Shown: positions 54,464 through 64,000, counted from the stretch's first letter. The stretch is DNA of 64,000 nucleotides from Streptococcus dysgalactiae subsp. dysgalactiae (GCF_900459225.1 NZ_UHFH01000003.1:1084501-1148500); one strand, 5' to 3'. Notes: generated from the sequence alone by a model not told the origin. Numbers and translations are program-made.

Positions 54464-55741
54464 TTAGGAAATGATTTTAATGATCTCTTTAGGCTCAAAT
54501 TGTTCTGCACCTATTTTAACATTTTTTTCGAATTCTGTAAGCACTTTTTTCGGTAAAACTTCTTGTGAAAAGATGACAGCAATGCGGTCTCCCTTGCTTA
54601 CAGGGTCACCAATTTTCTTATCAAAAACAATCCCTGATTCATAATCCAATGGGTCAGTTTTTACTGCTCGACCAGCTCCTAATCTCATCGCAAAGAGTCC
54701 AAATTCTAGTGCTGGCAATTCTGTGATATAGCCATCTTCATCAGCAAACACTTCTGTTTGAACAGGTGACGCTGACTCTCTATAAAGGTCTTTGAGATTA
54801 CCACCTTGATAGGTAACCATTTCTTCAAATTTCGCTAAAGCTGTTCCATCAACCAGATTTTTTCTGATGTCTTCTAGTGACTTATCAACACCTGCTAGAC
54901 GTAACATAATCTGAGCCAGTTCACAAATGAAATGGGTGATATCCTCACGTCCCTTACCTTGCATGATTTCTAAAGCTTCTAAAACTTCAAGACGGTTGCC
55001 AATAGCTCGCCCTAGGGGCTGACTCATATTAGTAATGACAGCAACTGTTTTACGACCAACTTCTTTTCCTAAATCTACCATTAGACGGGAAAGCTTTTCT
55101 GCGTCTTCTATGGTCTTCATGAAAGCCCCATCCCCAACAGTAACATCTAAGAGAATGCTATCCGCACCGGCGGCAATTTTTTTACTCATGACTGAGCTTG
55201 CTATTAGAGGAATAATATCAACGGTTGCCGTAACATCTCTTAGAGCGTATAACAGTTTATCCGCCTTAACCAGTTTATCGGATTGACCTATAACAGAGAT
55301 GCCGATGTCTTGCACTTGTTTAATAAAGTCATCTTGACTACGGTCAATTTGAAAACCTTTAATGGCTTCAAGTTTATCTAAGGTTCCTCCAGTATGACCT
55401 AGGCCACGACCGCTCATTTTAGCAACTGGAACATCAAAACTTGCTACAAGCGGAGCTAAAATCAAGGTTACCTTATCGCCCACCCCACCTGTGGAATGCT
55501 TATCTGTTTTAATACCAGCAATTGCTGACAGGTCAATCTGTTCTCCAGTCTCAACCATACTCATGGTTAAATCTCGTGTCTCACGGGTTGTCATTCCTTT
55601 GAAATAAACTGCCATAGCAAAAGCAGCCATTTGGTAATCTGGGATCGTACCATCAGCATATCCCTTAATTAACCAATTGATTTCCTCTGTGGTCAGTTCC
55701 CCTCCATCACGTTTTTTTTGAATTAAATCAACTGTTCTCAT
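54464..55741 (-). CDS. pdp: Pyrimidine-nucleoside phosphorylase
   Basis: A 425-residue thymidine/pyrimidine nucleoside phosphorylase. N-terminal DLIQKKRDGGELTTEEINWL, then DKHSTGGVGDKVTLILAPLV with the substrate histidine and phosphate-binding SGRGLGHTGGTLDKLE, and VTATVDIIPLIASSVMSKKI. It splits uridine, deoxyuridine and thymidine to base and (deoxy)ribose 1-phosphate. Its ATG overlaps the upstream methyltransferase gene by 14 bases. Confidence 0.96.
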   Translation of the reverse strand: MRTVDLIQKKRDGGELTTEEINWLIKGYADGTIPDYQMAAFAMAVYFKGMTTRETRDLTMSMVETGEQIDLSAIAGIKTDKHSTGGVGDKVTLILAPLVASFDVPVAKMSGRGLGHTGGTLDKLEAIKGFQIDRSQDDFIKQVQDIGISVIGQSDKLVKADKLLYALRDVTATVDIIPLIASSVMSKKIAAGADSILLDVTVGDGAFMKTIEDAEKLSRLMVDLGKEVGRKTVAVITNMSQPLGRAIGNRLEVLEALEIMQGKGREDITHFICELAQIMLRLAGVDKSLEDIRKNLVDGTALAKFEEMVTYQGGNLKDLYRESASPVQTEVFADEDGYITELPALEFGLFAMRLGAGRAVKTDPLDYESGIVFDKKIGDPVSKGDRIAVIFSQEVLPKKVLTEFEKNVKIGAEQFEPKEIIKIIS

Positions 55742-56327
55742 GTTTTGTACTCCTTAGAATATAGTAGCCTTTATCTTTTTTGATAATGTCAACATTGCCA
55801 AAAATATTTGCCATCTTTTCTTTGGCGCTAGGTGCCCCTTGTTTCTTTTGAATCACAATGGTTAAATCACCCTGATCATCTAAAAAATCAATACTTTTTT
55901 CAATGATCTCATGGACAACCTTCTTACCCGCTCGAATAGGAGGGTTACTAATGATATGATTGAATGATCCCCTAACGTTTTCATAAATGTTAGACTGAAA
56001 AATAGTAACGTTAACTTGGTTTTGACGTGCATTTTTTTTAGCCAAATCAATCGCTCGATTATTAATATCAACCAAAGTAGCTTCTACGTCTTGAACTTTG
56101 GCTAGGCTTATTCCCAGAGGGCCATAACCACAACCTAAGTCTAAAATCCGCTCACCTTTATTAAAACGAAGTGTGTTTAGTAATACTTGGCTGCCAAAAT
56201 CAATCATTTTCTTTGAAAAAACACCAGAATCTGTTAAGAAAGTAAACGGAAAACCGAGTAATGTTACATTCAATTCATGAATATCATGAAGACTATCTGG
56301 GTTCTCGTCGTAATACATGTTTGTCAT
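55728..56327 (-). CDS. RsmC-like class I SAM methyltransferase
   Basis: A 199-residue methyltransferase with the SAM motif ILDLGCGYGPLGISL, the acidic loop ATLVDINNRAIDLAKKN and the catalytic N-P-P motif HIISNPPIRAGKKVVHE, the pattern of RsmC/RlmG-type rRNA or small-molecule N-methyltransferases (YbxB-like in Firmicutes). It is first in the pdp-deoC-cdd operon. ATG 56327 after AGGAAAA is used rather than an earlier start. The substrate (probably 16S rRNA guanine) is inferred. Confidence 0.85.
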   Translation of the reverse strand: MTNMYYDENPDSLHDIHELNVTLLGFPFTFLTDSGVFSKKMIDFGSQVLLNTLRFNKGERILDLGCGYGPLGISLAKVQDVEATLVDINNRAIDLAKKNARQNQVNVTIFQSNIYENVRGSFNHIISNPPIRAGKKVVHEIIEKSIDFLDDQGDLTIVIQKKQGAPSAKEKMANIFGNVDIIKKDKGYYILRSTKHENS

Positions 56328-56358
56328 CGTTTTTCCTATCTTTTTAAGATGCTTTTTC

Positions 56359-56387
56359 ATTCTATCACACTTTGAAATGGTTTACAA
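56359..56387 (-). promoter_or_regulatory. Promoter of the nucleoside salvage operon
   Basis: On the minus strand TTGTAA (56387-56382), a 17-base spacer and TAGAAT (56364-56359), with +1 near 56352. Confidence 0.75.
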
Positions 56388-56426
56388 GACGCCTGTTTTT
56401 AAAGGTTCCCAAGGTGATTAATCGGT

Positions 56427-56439
56427 AAAACCGAACATT
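56427..56439. promoter_or_regulatory. PurR box 1 (perfect)
   Basis: AAAACCGAACATT matches the lactococcal PurBox AWWWCCGAACWWT at every position. Its centre is about 81 bases upstream of the salvage operon +1. PurR is known to act at boxes roughly that far upstream in Lactococcus. Confidence 0.7.
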
Positions 56440-56477
56440 AACTGCACGTTTTTTAATTTTCAGAAAAATACCCAGGG

Positions 56478-56490
56478 AATGTTCGATATT
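56478..56490. promoter_or_regulatory. PurR box 2 (inverted, one mismatch)
   Basis: On the minus strand AATATCGAACATT has one mismatch to AWWWCCGAACWWT. Its centre is about 88 bases upstream of the coaA +1. The two boxes face each other across 38 bases. Confidence 0.6.
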
Positions 56491-56556
56491 TTTCTCGAAA
56501 TACTACACATTTTCACACGAATTCAAACGAAAAATTTTTCATTTTTTTCCTTGAAA

Positions 56557-56565
56557 TGTTATAAT
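56557..56565 (+). promoter_or_regulatory. coaA extended -10 promoter
   Basis: TGTTATAAT has the TGn extension and a consensus -10 (56560-56565). No good -35 lies upstream, as often with extended -10 promoters. Confidence 0.7.
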
Positions 56566-56595
56566 GTAAGCACTGTCAAATGATTAGGAGTTAGT

Positions 56596-57516
56596 ATGTC
56601 AAACGAATTTATCAACTTTGAAAAGATTTCAAGAGAATCTTGGAAAATGTTGCACCAAAAAACCAAACCTTTATTGACACAAGAAGAACTTAAAAGTATT
56701 ACGAGTCTAAATGATAATATTAACATCACAGATGTGGTTGATGTTTATCTCCCTTTGATTAATTTAATTCAGATTTATAAAATTGCTCAAGAGAACCTTT
56801 CCTTTTCTAAAAGTCTCTTTCTAAAGAAAGACATTCAATTGAGGCCCTTTATTATTGGAATTTCTGGCTCTGTCGCTGTTGGTAAATCAACAACCAGCCG
56901 ACTGTTACAATTACTTCTCTCACGTACTCACCCAAGTAGTCGTGTCGAACTAGTTACTACTGATGGTTTTTTATACCCTAATCAGGTTCTGATTGAACGA
57001 GGAATCCTCAATCGTAAAGGCTTTCCAGAATCCTACAATATGGAACTGTTGTTGAATTTTTTGGATACTATTAAAAGTGGGCAATCAGCTACCATACCAC
57101 TTTACTCTCATGATATTTATGATATTGTCCCTGATCAGGAACAAACGGTTGACAGTCCTGATTTTCTAATCGTCGAGGGTATAAACGTTTTCCAAAACCA
57201 GCAAAATAACCGCTTATATATGAGTGATTATTTTGATTTTTCTATTTATATTGATGCTGATAGCGCCCATATAGAATACTGGTATATTGAACGCTTTCTA
57301 AGTATTTTGAACATGGCAAAACAAGATTCTAACAGTTACTATGCTCAATACACCACTCTTCCTCAGGATGAGGCTGTAGCCTTTGCTCGCAATGTTTGGA
57401 AAACAGTTAATTTAGAAAATCTTGAAAAATTCATTGAACCGACGCGAAATCGAGCAGAATTGATTTTACACAAAGCCGCCGATCACAAAATTGATGAAAT
57501 TTACCTCAAAAAGTGA
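56596..57516 (+). CDS. coaA: Pantothenate kinase type I
   Basis: A 306-residue type I (CoaA) kinase that phosphorylates pantothenate. The P-loop [14 protein letters not shown] starts near residue 92. [23 protein letters not shown] and the C-terminal [20 protein letters not shown] are family motifs. Together with coaB, coaC and panT in this window it gives most of the pathway from pantothenate to phosphopantetheine. AGGAG precedes ATG. PurR box 2 lies upstream. Confidence 0.96.
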   Translation: MSNEFINFEKISRESWKMLHQKTKPLLTQEELKSITSLNDNINITDVVDVYLPLINLIQIYKIAQENLSFSKSLFLKKDIQLRPFIIGISGSVAVGKSTTSRLLQLLLSRTHPSSRVELVTTDGFLYPNQVLIERGILNRKGFPESYNMELLLNFLDTIKSGQSATIPLYSHDIYDIVPDQEQTVDSPDFLIVEGINVFQNQQNNRLYMSDYFDFSIYIDADSAHIEYWYIERFLSILNMAKQDSNSYYAQYTTLPQDEAVAFARNVWKTVNLENLEKFIEPTRNRAELILHKAADHKIDEIYLKK

Positions 57517-57523
57517 TAAAGGG

Positions 57524-57552
57524 TTGCCAAACACATATATTTTCTATATAAT
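57524..57552 (+). promoter_or_regulatory. rpsT promoter
   Basis: TTGCCA (57524-57529), a 17-base spacer and TATAAT (57547-57552). Confidence 0.88.
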
Positions 57553-57584
57553 AATGTAGTTAGATTAATTTGGAGGTGAAAACA

Positions 57585-57818
57585 TTGGCAAATATTAAAT
57601 CAGCTATTAAACGCGCTGAACTTAACGTTAAAGCAAACGAAAAAAACTCAGCACAAAAATCAGCTATGCGTACTGCTATCAAAGCATTTGAAGCTAACCC
57701 ATCTGAAGAGCTTTTCCGCGCTGCTTCTTCAAGCATCGACAAAGCCGAATCAAAAGGTTTGATTCACAAAAACAAAGCAAGCCGCGATAAAGCACGTCTT
57801 GCTGCAAAACTTGGCTAA
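57585..57818 (+). CDS. rpsT: 30S ribosomal protein S20
   Basis: A 77-residue basic protein: [20 protein letters not shown], then [11 protein letters not shown] and the end [19 protein letters not shown], typical of S20. TTG 57585 with GGAGGTG six bases upstream is the start; the frame also opens at TTG 57570, but that codon lies within the ribosome site. A rare start is also used for S20 in E. coli, where it limits and autoregulates synthesis. Confidence 0.95.
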
Positions 57819-57831
57819 TAAATATCCAATG

Positions 57832-57857
57832 AAAACTCCAACAGGAGTTTTTTCTTT
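57832..57857 (+). terminator. rpsT terminator
   Basis: AAAACTCC (57832-57839), loop AACA and GGAGTTTTTTC. Confidence 0.92.
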
Positions 57858-57937
57858 TTGATTTATGAAAAGAAGGCTATTCGACGTCTTCTTCAACTTC
57901 TTCAGTCGTTAAATAAGTAAAGATTTAATTAAACATA

Positions 57938-57971
57938 GTAAAAGCGCAACCAGATAGGCTGCCCTTTTACT
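57938..57971 (-). terminator. ciaRH terminator
   Basis: AGTAAAAGCGCAACC (57938-57952) pairs with GGCTGCCCTTTTACT (57957-57971) with two mismatches. It ends five bases beyond the ciaH stop. T-rich sequence follows on the minus strand. Confidence 0.7.
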
Positions 57972-57975
57972 GTGT

Positions 57976-59286
57976 TTATAGTTTGACTTCAAAGATACTA
58001 CCCTTAGGAAGGTTATCCTTAACGCTGATACTTCCTTTGAGTGATATCACAATCTGTTGAGCTAAGGCTAAGCCTAAGCCAAAGCCTCCAGTCTGACGGG
58101 TTCTAGCTTTATCAACGCGATAAAAACGGTCAAAAATCTTTTTCTTTTCCTCATCTTTAATTCCTGGACCGTTATCAATGACTGAAATCAAGAGATTTTT
58201 CTCTGTTGTCTTGACCTTAATGTCAACAACGCCTTCTTTATCCGTGTATTTAATCGCATTATCAAATAAAATCGTCATCAATTGCTTCAAAAGAGCCTTG
58301 TCCATTTTCAAGGTGCGGTTAACTTGATTTTCGAAAAGAAATACCTTGCCATTTTCTTCAGCAACTAGCTGATAATTCTCAAAAACAGCATCAAAAAAGG
58401 TAGCGTCCAGGTCAGTCCACTGGGGGTTGATCCCATCGTCACGTCTTGCTAAATTTAAGAGATTAGTTGTTAAAATACGCATATTTCGAACTTCATCTAG
58501 ACTCGAAGCCAAATGTTCACTATTTTCCAATATGGTTTCATTAGGCTTCCGGAAAAGGGACTCTAAGCGATTTTGCAAAACAGCCAATGGGGTTCTTAAT
58601 TCATGACTAGCATTTTCCACAAACATTTTTTGTTTTTCGTAACTTTCCAAAATCGGCTTTCGACTCCACTTGGACAAATAAATACTTGCCAAAATAGAAA
58701 TTAACCAGAAGATAATCATCACAATGATAATAATTTGTTCGTAGCGTTCGTTGGCACTGTCCAACTGCTCAACGTTGACAACTGCCATCATATATGCCAC
58801 AGCTGGGTAATTTCTAATATGAACCCTTACTGTTATGGTATGATACTTCTCCTCTTGACCGTAAAAATTCATCAGGCTAGTGGTAACAATCGTCCCTAAT
58901 TGTCGCTTGTCTAAATGAAAATTTTGATAATTGGAAAAAGCATCAAAGGAATTCAAAATTGTGCCATTGGCACTAAATAGGATAATATCTGTATTTGCCG
59001 CCGGTGTTCCTACTAACTTTGAATTGTCTGAATCAGGCAAAGGTTTAATGACATTATTTTCTGCATCAAAGTAAAAAGAAGATATTCTAGCCATAGTACG
59101 ATTGGCATAACTGCTTGCATTATTACTAACAGAAATCAGACTACTATCGACAGAAGAATACACACCAAATCGCATAATCTGCAAAATAATGATGGTCATC
59201 ACAACAAAAATACCTGTAAAAACCGCAAAAAAATGAAAAAAATGGGTGTATTGATCAGAGAGGACTTCTTTTTTTAATTTATTCAT
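57976..59286 (-). CDS. ciaH: Sensor histidine kinase CiaH
   Basis: A 436-residue membrane kinase: TM1 at about 13-37, an extracellular domain to about 180, TM2 at about 183-205, then HisKA with H228 in [14 protein letters not shown] and an ATPase part with [19 protein letters not shown] and [11 protein letters not shown]. It phosphorylates CiaR, affecting competence, cell-wall stress and virulence in streptococci. The ATG overlaps ciaR by eight bases. No TTTAAG-N5-TTTAAG CiaR box was noticed elsewhere in the window. Confidence 0.93.
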   Translation of the reverse strand: MNKLKKEVLSDQYTHFFHFFAVFTGIFVVMTIIILQIMRFGVYSSVDSSLISVSNNASSYANRTMARISSFYFDAENNVIKPLPDSDNSKLVGTPAANTDIILFSANGTILNSFDAFSNYQNFHLDKRQLGTIVTTSLMNFYGQEEKYHTITVRVHIRNYPAVAYMMAVVNVEQLDSANERYEQIIIIVMIIFWLISILASIYLSKWSRKPILESYEKQKMFVENASHELRTPLAVLQNRLESLFRKPNETILENSEHLASSLDEVRNMRILTTNLLNLARRDDGINPQWTDLDATFFDAVFENYQLVAEENGKVFLFENQVNRTLKMDKALLKQLMTILFDNAIKYTDKEGVVDIKVKTTEKNLLISVIDNGPGIKDEEKKKIFDRFYRVDKARTRQTGGFGLGLALAQQIVISLKGSISVKDNLPKGSIFEVKL

Positions 59287-59953
59287 GGCTTTTTAGAATA
59301 TACCCCACACTTCTTAATGTCTGAAGTTTGTCCACAAGATCTGTACCTTTCAGTTTTTTTCTAATTTTAGAAACGTAAACTTCAACTACTGAAATGGTCG
59401 TATCGCTATCAAAACCCCATAAGCGATCAAAAATTTGTGTTTTAGGTAAAATAACATTCTGATTTTGTAAAAGGTAGACCAACAAATCAAACTCTTTACC
59501 TAATAGTTCTATCGGTTGGCCATCCACTTGAACTTCTTTTTTTCCTAAATCCACTACGACGTTCCCAAAGGCTAGATTTTTATCCGTGAATTTCCCCGTA
59601 CGTTTTAACAGGGCTTGAATTCGCATCTTGAGTTCCTCCAGGTAAAAAGGCTTAGTGAGGTAATCATCTGCTCCTAATTCAAAGCCATGTCCCTTATCAT
59701 CTAGGCTTTCTTTGGCTGTCATGATCAACACTGGAATTTTAATATCTTTTTCTCGCAATTCTTTCAAGACTTGAAAACCATTTTTTTCTGGCAACATAAG
59801 GTCAAGTAAAATCAAATCGTAAATGCCACTTTCGGCTTCATATAAGCCTTCATCTCCATCAAAAACTTGTGTGACATCAGCAAAATCATCCAAAAAATCG
59901 AAAATGGAATTGGATAAACTTAAGTCATCTTCTACTAATAATAGTTTGAGCAT
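59279..59953 (-). CDS. ciaR: Response regulator CiaR
   Basis: A 224-residue OmpR-type regulator. The receiver domain has E8-D9-D10 and the phosphorylated D51 ([10 protein letters not shown]), then MTAKE and LTKPF. The winged-helix domain is at about 127-223 ([16 protein letters not shown] and [14 protein letters not shown]). ATG 59953 with AAGAGGTAGAAAC upstream is the start; the frame opens eight codons earlier. Co-transcribed with ciaH. Confidence 0.95.
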   Translation of the reverse strand: MLKLLLVEDDLSLSNSIFDFLDDFADVTQVFDGDEGLYEAESGIYDLILLDLMLPEKNGFQVLKELREKDIKIPVLIMTAKESLDDKGHGFELGADDYLTKPFYLEELKMRIQALLKRTGKFTDKNLAFGNVVVDLGKKEVQVDGQPIELLGKEFDLLVYLLQNQNVILPKTQIFDRLWGFDSDTTISVVEVYVSKIRKKLKGTDLVDKLQTLRSVGYILKSHE

Positions 59954-60116
59954 GTTTCTACCTCTTATCAACGTCACTGAAGCAGCTATGACAACAGTTT
60001 ATGACGTTCTTACTTTATTTCATTTCTATTGAGACTATATCATAGAAAGCTTAACTTTTACTAAATATTAACACCATCTTTTCTATTCTATCTAAAGATA
60101 TGACGATTATATTAAG

Positions 60117-60148
60117 GGAAAAGAGCTGGATAAGACTCTCCAACTCTT
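60117..60148 (-). terminator. pepN terminator
   Basis: AAGAGCTGGA (60121-60130) pairs with TCCAACTCTT (60139-60148) with one mismatch. It lies ten bases after the pepN stop. Confidence 0.7.
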
Positions 60149-60157
60149 TTTATGGTT

Positions 60158-62695
60158 TTAATAATGACTGAGAACTTCTATAACAGCTGCTTTTTCTTTA
60201 GCAATAAGAGCAACGCGTGCTTCAATCTCGTTAATTCCCATCGCAATATTACGACTAATAGCCATATCCTCTAGTTGAGGCTCAAAAAAGGCTTTAAATT
60301 CATCTAAACGCTCTTGGGTTTTAAAATTACCTGCAGGGTAGATGACAAATTTATCAAAACTCATGTCTCCACCAAGGGCGGCTTTAATCCAGTCCCAATT
60401 TTCTCTCGCCCATTCCCAAATGGTTTCTTGGGTGAAAGATTCTCCCAGTAGTACATTGTACCAGAATGATAAGTCTTGAGGTTTAATGATATCTTTGTCT
60501 TTCAAACTCACCAAGATACGTTTTAAGGTTGATGACTGACTGGTTTTACTTAAAGCAACCGTCAAATCATGACGCAAGTTATTATCAGTTGTCGCTACGT
60601 AAGTGTCGAAGTAGGTATCCACTAACTGTTCAGTCTCGAAATGTTTCATCTGATTAGCTAGAACCAAGCGGCGAACAGCAGCTGGAATGCTTGCAAGATT
60701 ATCGGTGTATGCTTCAAAAATAGCCTTGGCACCATCAATAACAGCTTGATTATCTGCTAGCCATAACTGGCCTAACGCAACTTGACGCGTCATTTCATCT
60801 TGGTCTGATTCGTCTACTTTTTTCTCAAAACCATGCTGGTAAAAATCTTCTTGATAAATAGAGGTTACAAGACGGTTAAAGGATTTCTCAGCCAAACTTC
60901 TTTCATCTACAAAGCGTTTCAATCCAGTGACAACTTGTTGCACAGCTTCAGCTACCATGTAAGACTTAGGAGCGTCTAATTGGGCAACCAAGTCTACCAA
61001 TTCTGCGTAAGAAATCAACCCACTATCGGCCAATAGTCGGCGCTCTTGAATAACTTGAAGAGCAGAGGTATTATCTAGATGAGACAAATCGGTTACTAAG
61101 GCATCTAATAGTGCTCCTTGGTAATCCGTGATATAATGAGCAGTATTTTCTGTATTGAACCTTAGTGCTCCTTGGTTTTCAGCCGCTAATTGACTAAAGT
61201 TTGGAATGATGACTTCAGCTTCTGTTAGAGTTTCAGGGAGGCCTTTCCAATTGCTGTTGAGTGGAATCGGCCAGAGGCGACCTTGATCTTTACCCTCACC
61301 AATAAAGAATTGTTTTTGGCTAAGAATCAGTTGGTCATTATCAAGACGAGCAGTTAACACAGGATAGCCTGGTTGTTCTAGCCAAGCGTCCATAAAGGCA
61401 GCCACATCTTTTCCTGAAGCGTCCGACAAGGCATCCCACAGGTCACGTCCAACGGTATTACGGTACTGATGCTTGTCAAAATAGTGTTGTAAGCCCGCGG
61501 CAAAATCACGATCCCCAATCCAGCGACGTAACATGTGCATGAGACGGCTACCTTTGGCGTAAACAATAGCAGGATCAAACAAGGTATTAATCTCGTCTGG
61601 ATGATTGACGCCTACATGGACAGATTGCACTCCATCAGTGGCATCACGTTTCAAAGCTAATGGAACGCCTGCTGTTTGAAAATCTTCAAATATGTTCCAA
61701 GATGGCTCAATAGCGTCAATAGCCACATATTCCATCATGTTGGCAAAACTTTCATTCAGCCAAAGGTCATCCCACCACTTCATAGTAACTAAATTACCAA
61801 ACCATTGGTGAGCAATTTCATGTGCGACAACAAGGGCCACCTGTTGTCTACTCTGAGCTGTAGCGTTATCATCAACGAGCAAATAAATCTCGCGGTAAGT
61901 AATCAAGCCCCAGTTTTCCATGGCACCAGATGAGAAATCTGGAAGGGCAATATTAAGTGATTGCGGAATAGGGTAATGAACACCAAAATAATCTTCATAA
62001 AAATCAATAGCACTTACAGCAATGTCTAATGAAAAATCAAGAGAACTAAGGGGGTGAGCTGTAGTGGCATAGGCACCTACAATAGTTCCTCTTTTACTCT
62101 TTACAGTCTTTCCATGAAGATTCCCTAGAGCAAAGGCTAGCAAGTAAGATGACATTCTCGGAGTGGTATCAAATGTCCAAAGGCCAGTTTCCTCACGGCG
62201 ATCGACATTGATTTCTGGCATGTTAGATAAGGCGATGTCACCAGCTTCTTGATCAAAGGTCAAACTTAAGTCAAAGGTCGCTTTTGCATGCGGTTCATCA
62301 ATACATGGGAAGGCTTCACGTGCAAAGTGACTTTCAAACTGAGTTGAAATCACTTCTTTTTTCACACCATCTTTAGTGTAATATGACGGGTAAATCCCTG
62401 TCATATTATCTGTGATATGACCTGAAAACTCAATAACAAGTGTCATCATTCCCGTCTCTGGCAATTCGACACGAACAACTTCATTGTCGTTATCTACTTG
62501 ATAAACAACAGCTTCGTTATCGAGTAAAATAGACTTGATATCTAAATCTTTTTGGTGGAAAGCCACATGATTATCTAAAGCTTCACCATTAATCGCAACA
62601 TTTCCTGTAAATGTTTTTGTCTGACGGTTGATATCTAAAAAGATATTATAGTTTTCAGGGACAAATGTCTCGATGAGATGTTCTACTGTCTTCAT
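60158..62695 (-). CDS. pepN: Aminopeptidase N (lysyl aminopeptidase)
   Basis: An 845-residue M1 zinc peptidase. The exopeptidase loop SSGAMENWGLITYRE is followed by the zinc site VVAHEIAHQWFGN (H292, E293, H296) and the third zinc ligand in WLNESFANMMEY. The long C-terminal helical domain is complete. It removes N-terminal residues from peptides in the cytoplasm. ATG 62695 follows AAGGAGTTAT. Confidence 0.96.
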   Translation of the reverse strand: MKTVEHLIETFVPENYNIFLDINRQTKTFTGNVAINGEALDNHVAFHQKDLDIKSILLDNEAVVYQVDNDNEVVRVELPETGMMTLVIEFSGHITDNMTGIYPSYYTKDGVKKEVISTQFESHFAREAFPCIDEPHAKATFDLSLTFDQEAGDIALSNMPEINVDRREETGLWTFDTTPRMSSYLLAFALGNLHGKTVKSKRGTIVGAYATTAHPLSSLDFSLDIAVSAIDFYEDYFGVHYPIPQSLNIALPDFSSGAMENWGLITYREIYLLVDDNATAQSRQQVALVVAHEIAHQWFGNLVTMKWWDDLWLNESFANMMEYVAIDAIEPSWNIFEDFQTAGVPLALKRDATDGVQSVHVGVNHPDEINTLFDPAIVYAKGSRLMHMLRRWIGDRDFAAGLQHYFDKHQYRNTVGRDLWDALSDASGKDVAAFMDAWLEQPGYPVLTARLDNDQLILSQKQFFIGEGKDQGRLWPIPLNSNWKGLPETLTEAEVIIPNFSQLAAENQGALRFNTENTAHYITDYQGALLDALVTDLSHLDNTSALQVIQERRLLADSGLISYAELVDLVAQLDAPKSYMVAEAVQQVVTGLKRFVDERSLAEKSFNRLVTSIYQEDFYQHGFEKKVDESDQDEMTRQVALGQLWLADNQAVIDGAKAIFEAYTDNLASIPAAVRRLVLANQMKHFETEQLVDTYFDTYVATTDNNLRHDLTVALSKTSQSSTLKRILVSLKDKDIIKPQDLSFWYNVLLGESFTQETIWEWARENWDWIKAALGGDMSFDKFVIYPAGNFKTQERLDEFKAFFEPQLEDMAISRNIAMGINEIEARVALIAKEKAAVIEVLSHY

Positions 62696-62842
62696 ATAAC
62701 TCCTTAATTCTAATAACAAGGAATAGTAGGCTAAGAGATGATATCAAATATCACCTTTGTCTTCTTTCCTTGTTAACCCAGCAAAATCACGATTGGCAAA
62801 AGCTGGTTTATTTTGTTGATTCTATTTAACTTGCCTATTTCG

Positions 62843-62878
62843 TATAAAATTAGGGACTGGCAAGTTTTTCCCAGTCCC
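62843..62878 (-). terminator. phoU terminator
   Basis: GGGACTGG (62853-62860) and CCAGTCCC (62871-62878) form a perfect stem with a 10-base loop. TAATTTT follows on the minus strand, 17 bases past phoU. Confidence 0.75.
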
Positions 62879-62894
62879 ATTATAGCATATTTTC

Positions 62895-63548
62895 TTATAA
62901 TTCAATAATTTTTCCAGTTTTGAGGTAAACAACCCACTCACAAATATTACGAGCATAATCCCCGATACGTTCCAAATACATTAGAACTTGGAAGTACTCT
63001 TTACCTGCAAAAACAGCGTCTGGAGATTTACGGATTTCCTCTACTGCCAAAGCTTGGATTTCACGGAAATAGTTATCAATTACTTCATCAGAAGCTGCAA
63101 TTTCATAAGCCTTAGCATCGTCCTCATTGATGTAGGCGTTCAAGGCTTCTTCAACCATGTGTTTAACGGCTTTACCCATCAGATTGATTTGTTCTTCAAC
63201 CACTGGGATACGCTCTTCACCTTTCATACGAATGGTGGCCTTAGCAATCGATGAAGCATGATCCCCCATACGTTCAATATCACTTGAGGCTTTCAAAACA
63301 GTGATGACGGTTCTAAGGTCGTTTGAAACGGGTTGTTGTAAAGCGATGATTTCAAGCGATTTCTTTTCCAATTTGGTTTCAAATTCATTGATGGTATCAT
63401 CCTCTTCGATAACTTCCTTAGCCAACTCACGATCATGGCTTACAAAAGCACGTACCGTTTTATTGATTTGGGCTAATACTTCTGTCCCCATCGAGTAAAA
63501 TTGATTGTGTAATTTGTCTAATTCTTCTTCAAATTTCGTTCTTAACAT
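62895..63548 (-). CDS. phoU: Phosphate uptake regulator PhoU
   Basis: A 217-residue helical protein made of two PhoU repeats: EELDKLHNQFYSMGTEVLAQ, then ERMGDHASSIAKATIRM in the first and YLERIGDYARNICEWVVYL in the second. The paired E/DxxxD motifs bind metal. It moderates the Pst transporter and phosphate signalling. It is the last gene of the pst operon, following pstB. Confidence 0.96.
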   Translation of the reverse strand: MLRTKFEEELDKLHNQFYSMGTEVLAQINKTVRAFVSHDRELAKEVIEEDDTINEFETKLEKKSLEIIALQQPVSNDLRTVITVLKASSDIERMGDHASSIAKATIRMKGEERIPVVEEQINLMGKAVKHMVEEALNAYINEDDAKAYEIAASDEVIDNYFREIQALAVEEIRKSPDAVFAGKEYFQVLMYLERIGDYARNICEWVVYLKTGKIIEL

Positions 63549-63625
63549 CGGTTTAACTTTCTATGATTTCTTGATCATTGCTATAGGGCTAACAGGTGTT
63601 TGACACAACCATCTACTAGTGATGA

Positions 63626-64000
63626 TTAGCCAAATTTACCAGAGATGTAATCTTCAGTTTCTTTACGTTTAGGGTTCATGAACATAGCTTTTGTAGGGCC
63701 AAATTCTAGCAAATCACCTTCTAAAAAGAAACCTGTTCGATCTGATAAACGTGATGCCTGTTGCATGGAGCGGGTAACGATAACCATGGTATAATCTTTT
63801 TTCAATGAGAAAAGAGTTTCTTCGATTTTACCAGCTGAAATTGGATCGAGAGCTGAGGTAGGTTCATCTAAAAGAATGATTTTAGGACTTGTTGCAAGCA
63901 CCCTCGCAACACAGACGCGCTGTTGCTGACCTCCTGAGAGGCCGACCGCAGAATCGTGTAGACGGTCTTTTACTTCATCCCAAATCGAAGCCCCTTTAAG
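63626..64000 (-). CDS. pstB: Phosphate ABC transporter ATPase PstB, 5' part beyond the window
   Basis: The visible 124 C-terminal residues contain the ABC signature [15 protein letters not shown], Walker [15 protein letters not shown], and the end [20 protein letters not shown] typical of PstB (VTRSMQQA). The N-terminal Walker A lies beyond base 64000. The neighbouring phoU confirms the pst operon. Many streptococci have two pstB genes and this is the one next to phoU. Confidence 0.93.
   Translation of the reverse strand, partial: LKGASIWDEVKDRLHDSAVGLSGGQQQRVCVARVLATSPKIILLDEPTSALDPISAGKIEETLFSLKKDYTMVIVTRSMQQASRLSDRTGFFLEGDLLEFGPTKAMFMNPKRKETEDYISGKFG

Overview
The window is a low-GC Gram-positive chromosome segment of the Streptococcus pyogenes / S. 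dysgalactiae group. TrmFO, CoaB and CoaC as separate proteins, CiaRH, DprA-TopA, the SirTM-macrodomain operon and an LPxTG C5a-peptidase-like subtilase all fit that group. S. dysgalactiae is my preference because of the extra subtilase and the IS content, but this rests on family knowledge and no search was run. No rRNA, tRNA, CRISPR array or prophage was seen. Most genes are ordinary core genes, and the unusual content is in regulation, decaying genes and insertion sequences.

Layout. 1-9.6 kb is citrate/oxaloacetate metabolism: part of one Na+-pumping oxaloacetate decarboxylase module (OadB, biotin carrier, OadH-like), a divergent citrate transporter, the GntR regulator CitO and CitG, then an AbrB-type membrane protein and a second complete decarboxylase module (OadA-OadG-like-biotin carrier-OadB). 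9.7-19.2 kb, mostly minus strand, carries trmFO, a SatD/SatE-like pair behind a three-copy operator array, gene remnants (a D-lactate dehydrogenase-like gene and a possible GNAT), a damaged IS3-family element, topA, dprA, rnhB and rbgA. 19.2-30.5 kb has a candidate small RNA, DUF1836, hemolysin III, a lipid kinase, a csbD/small ORF/ytxH stress cluster, an ABC-F protein, a decayed pdxK facing pdxR, a stand-alone ATP-cone protein, asd, a second candidate RNA and cardiolipin synthase. 30.7-33.4 kb is an IS inside an IS. 33.5-37 kb is the cell-wall-anchored subtilase.

37-44.4 kb holds fhs and the lipoylation/ADP-ribosylation operon (LipL-like transferase, OYE-type flavoenzyme, a remnant, GcvH-L, zinc macrodomain, SirTM, LplA). 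44.6-48.4 kb holds coaB-coaC-panT and pgm. 48.6-56.3 kb is a leftward nucleoside uptake and salvage operon (methyltransferase, pdp, deoC, cdd, bmpA, nupA, nupB, nupC), divergent from coaA, with two inverted PurR-box-like sites between them. The end carries rpsT, ciaRH, pepN, phoU and part of pstB.

How the genes work together. Citrate is imported, cleaved by citrate lyase (outside the window apart from the CitG prosthetic-group enzyme), and oxaloacetate is decarboxylated with Na+ export; CitO and probable CcpA sites control the divergent region. Pantothenate uptake, CoaA, CoaB and CoaC form most of a CoA pathway. The Bmp/Nup transporter feeds nucleosides to Pdp, DeoC and Cdd. GcvH-L, macrodomain, SirTM and LplA form the published lipoyl-dependent reversible ADP-ribosylation system. 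The most interesting unexplained items are the 28-bp-period operator array before satD, the 40-bp palindrome in the citrate regulatory region, two candidate RNAs, the PdxR Lys-to-Met change next to a dead pdxK, the paired PurR boxes, and the IS shells.
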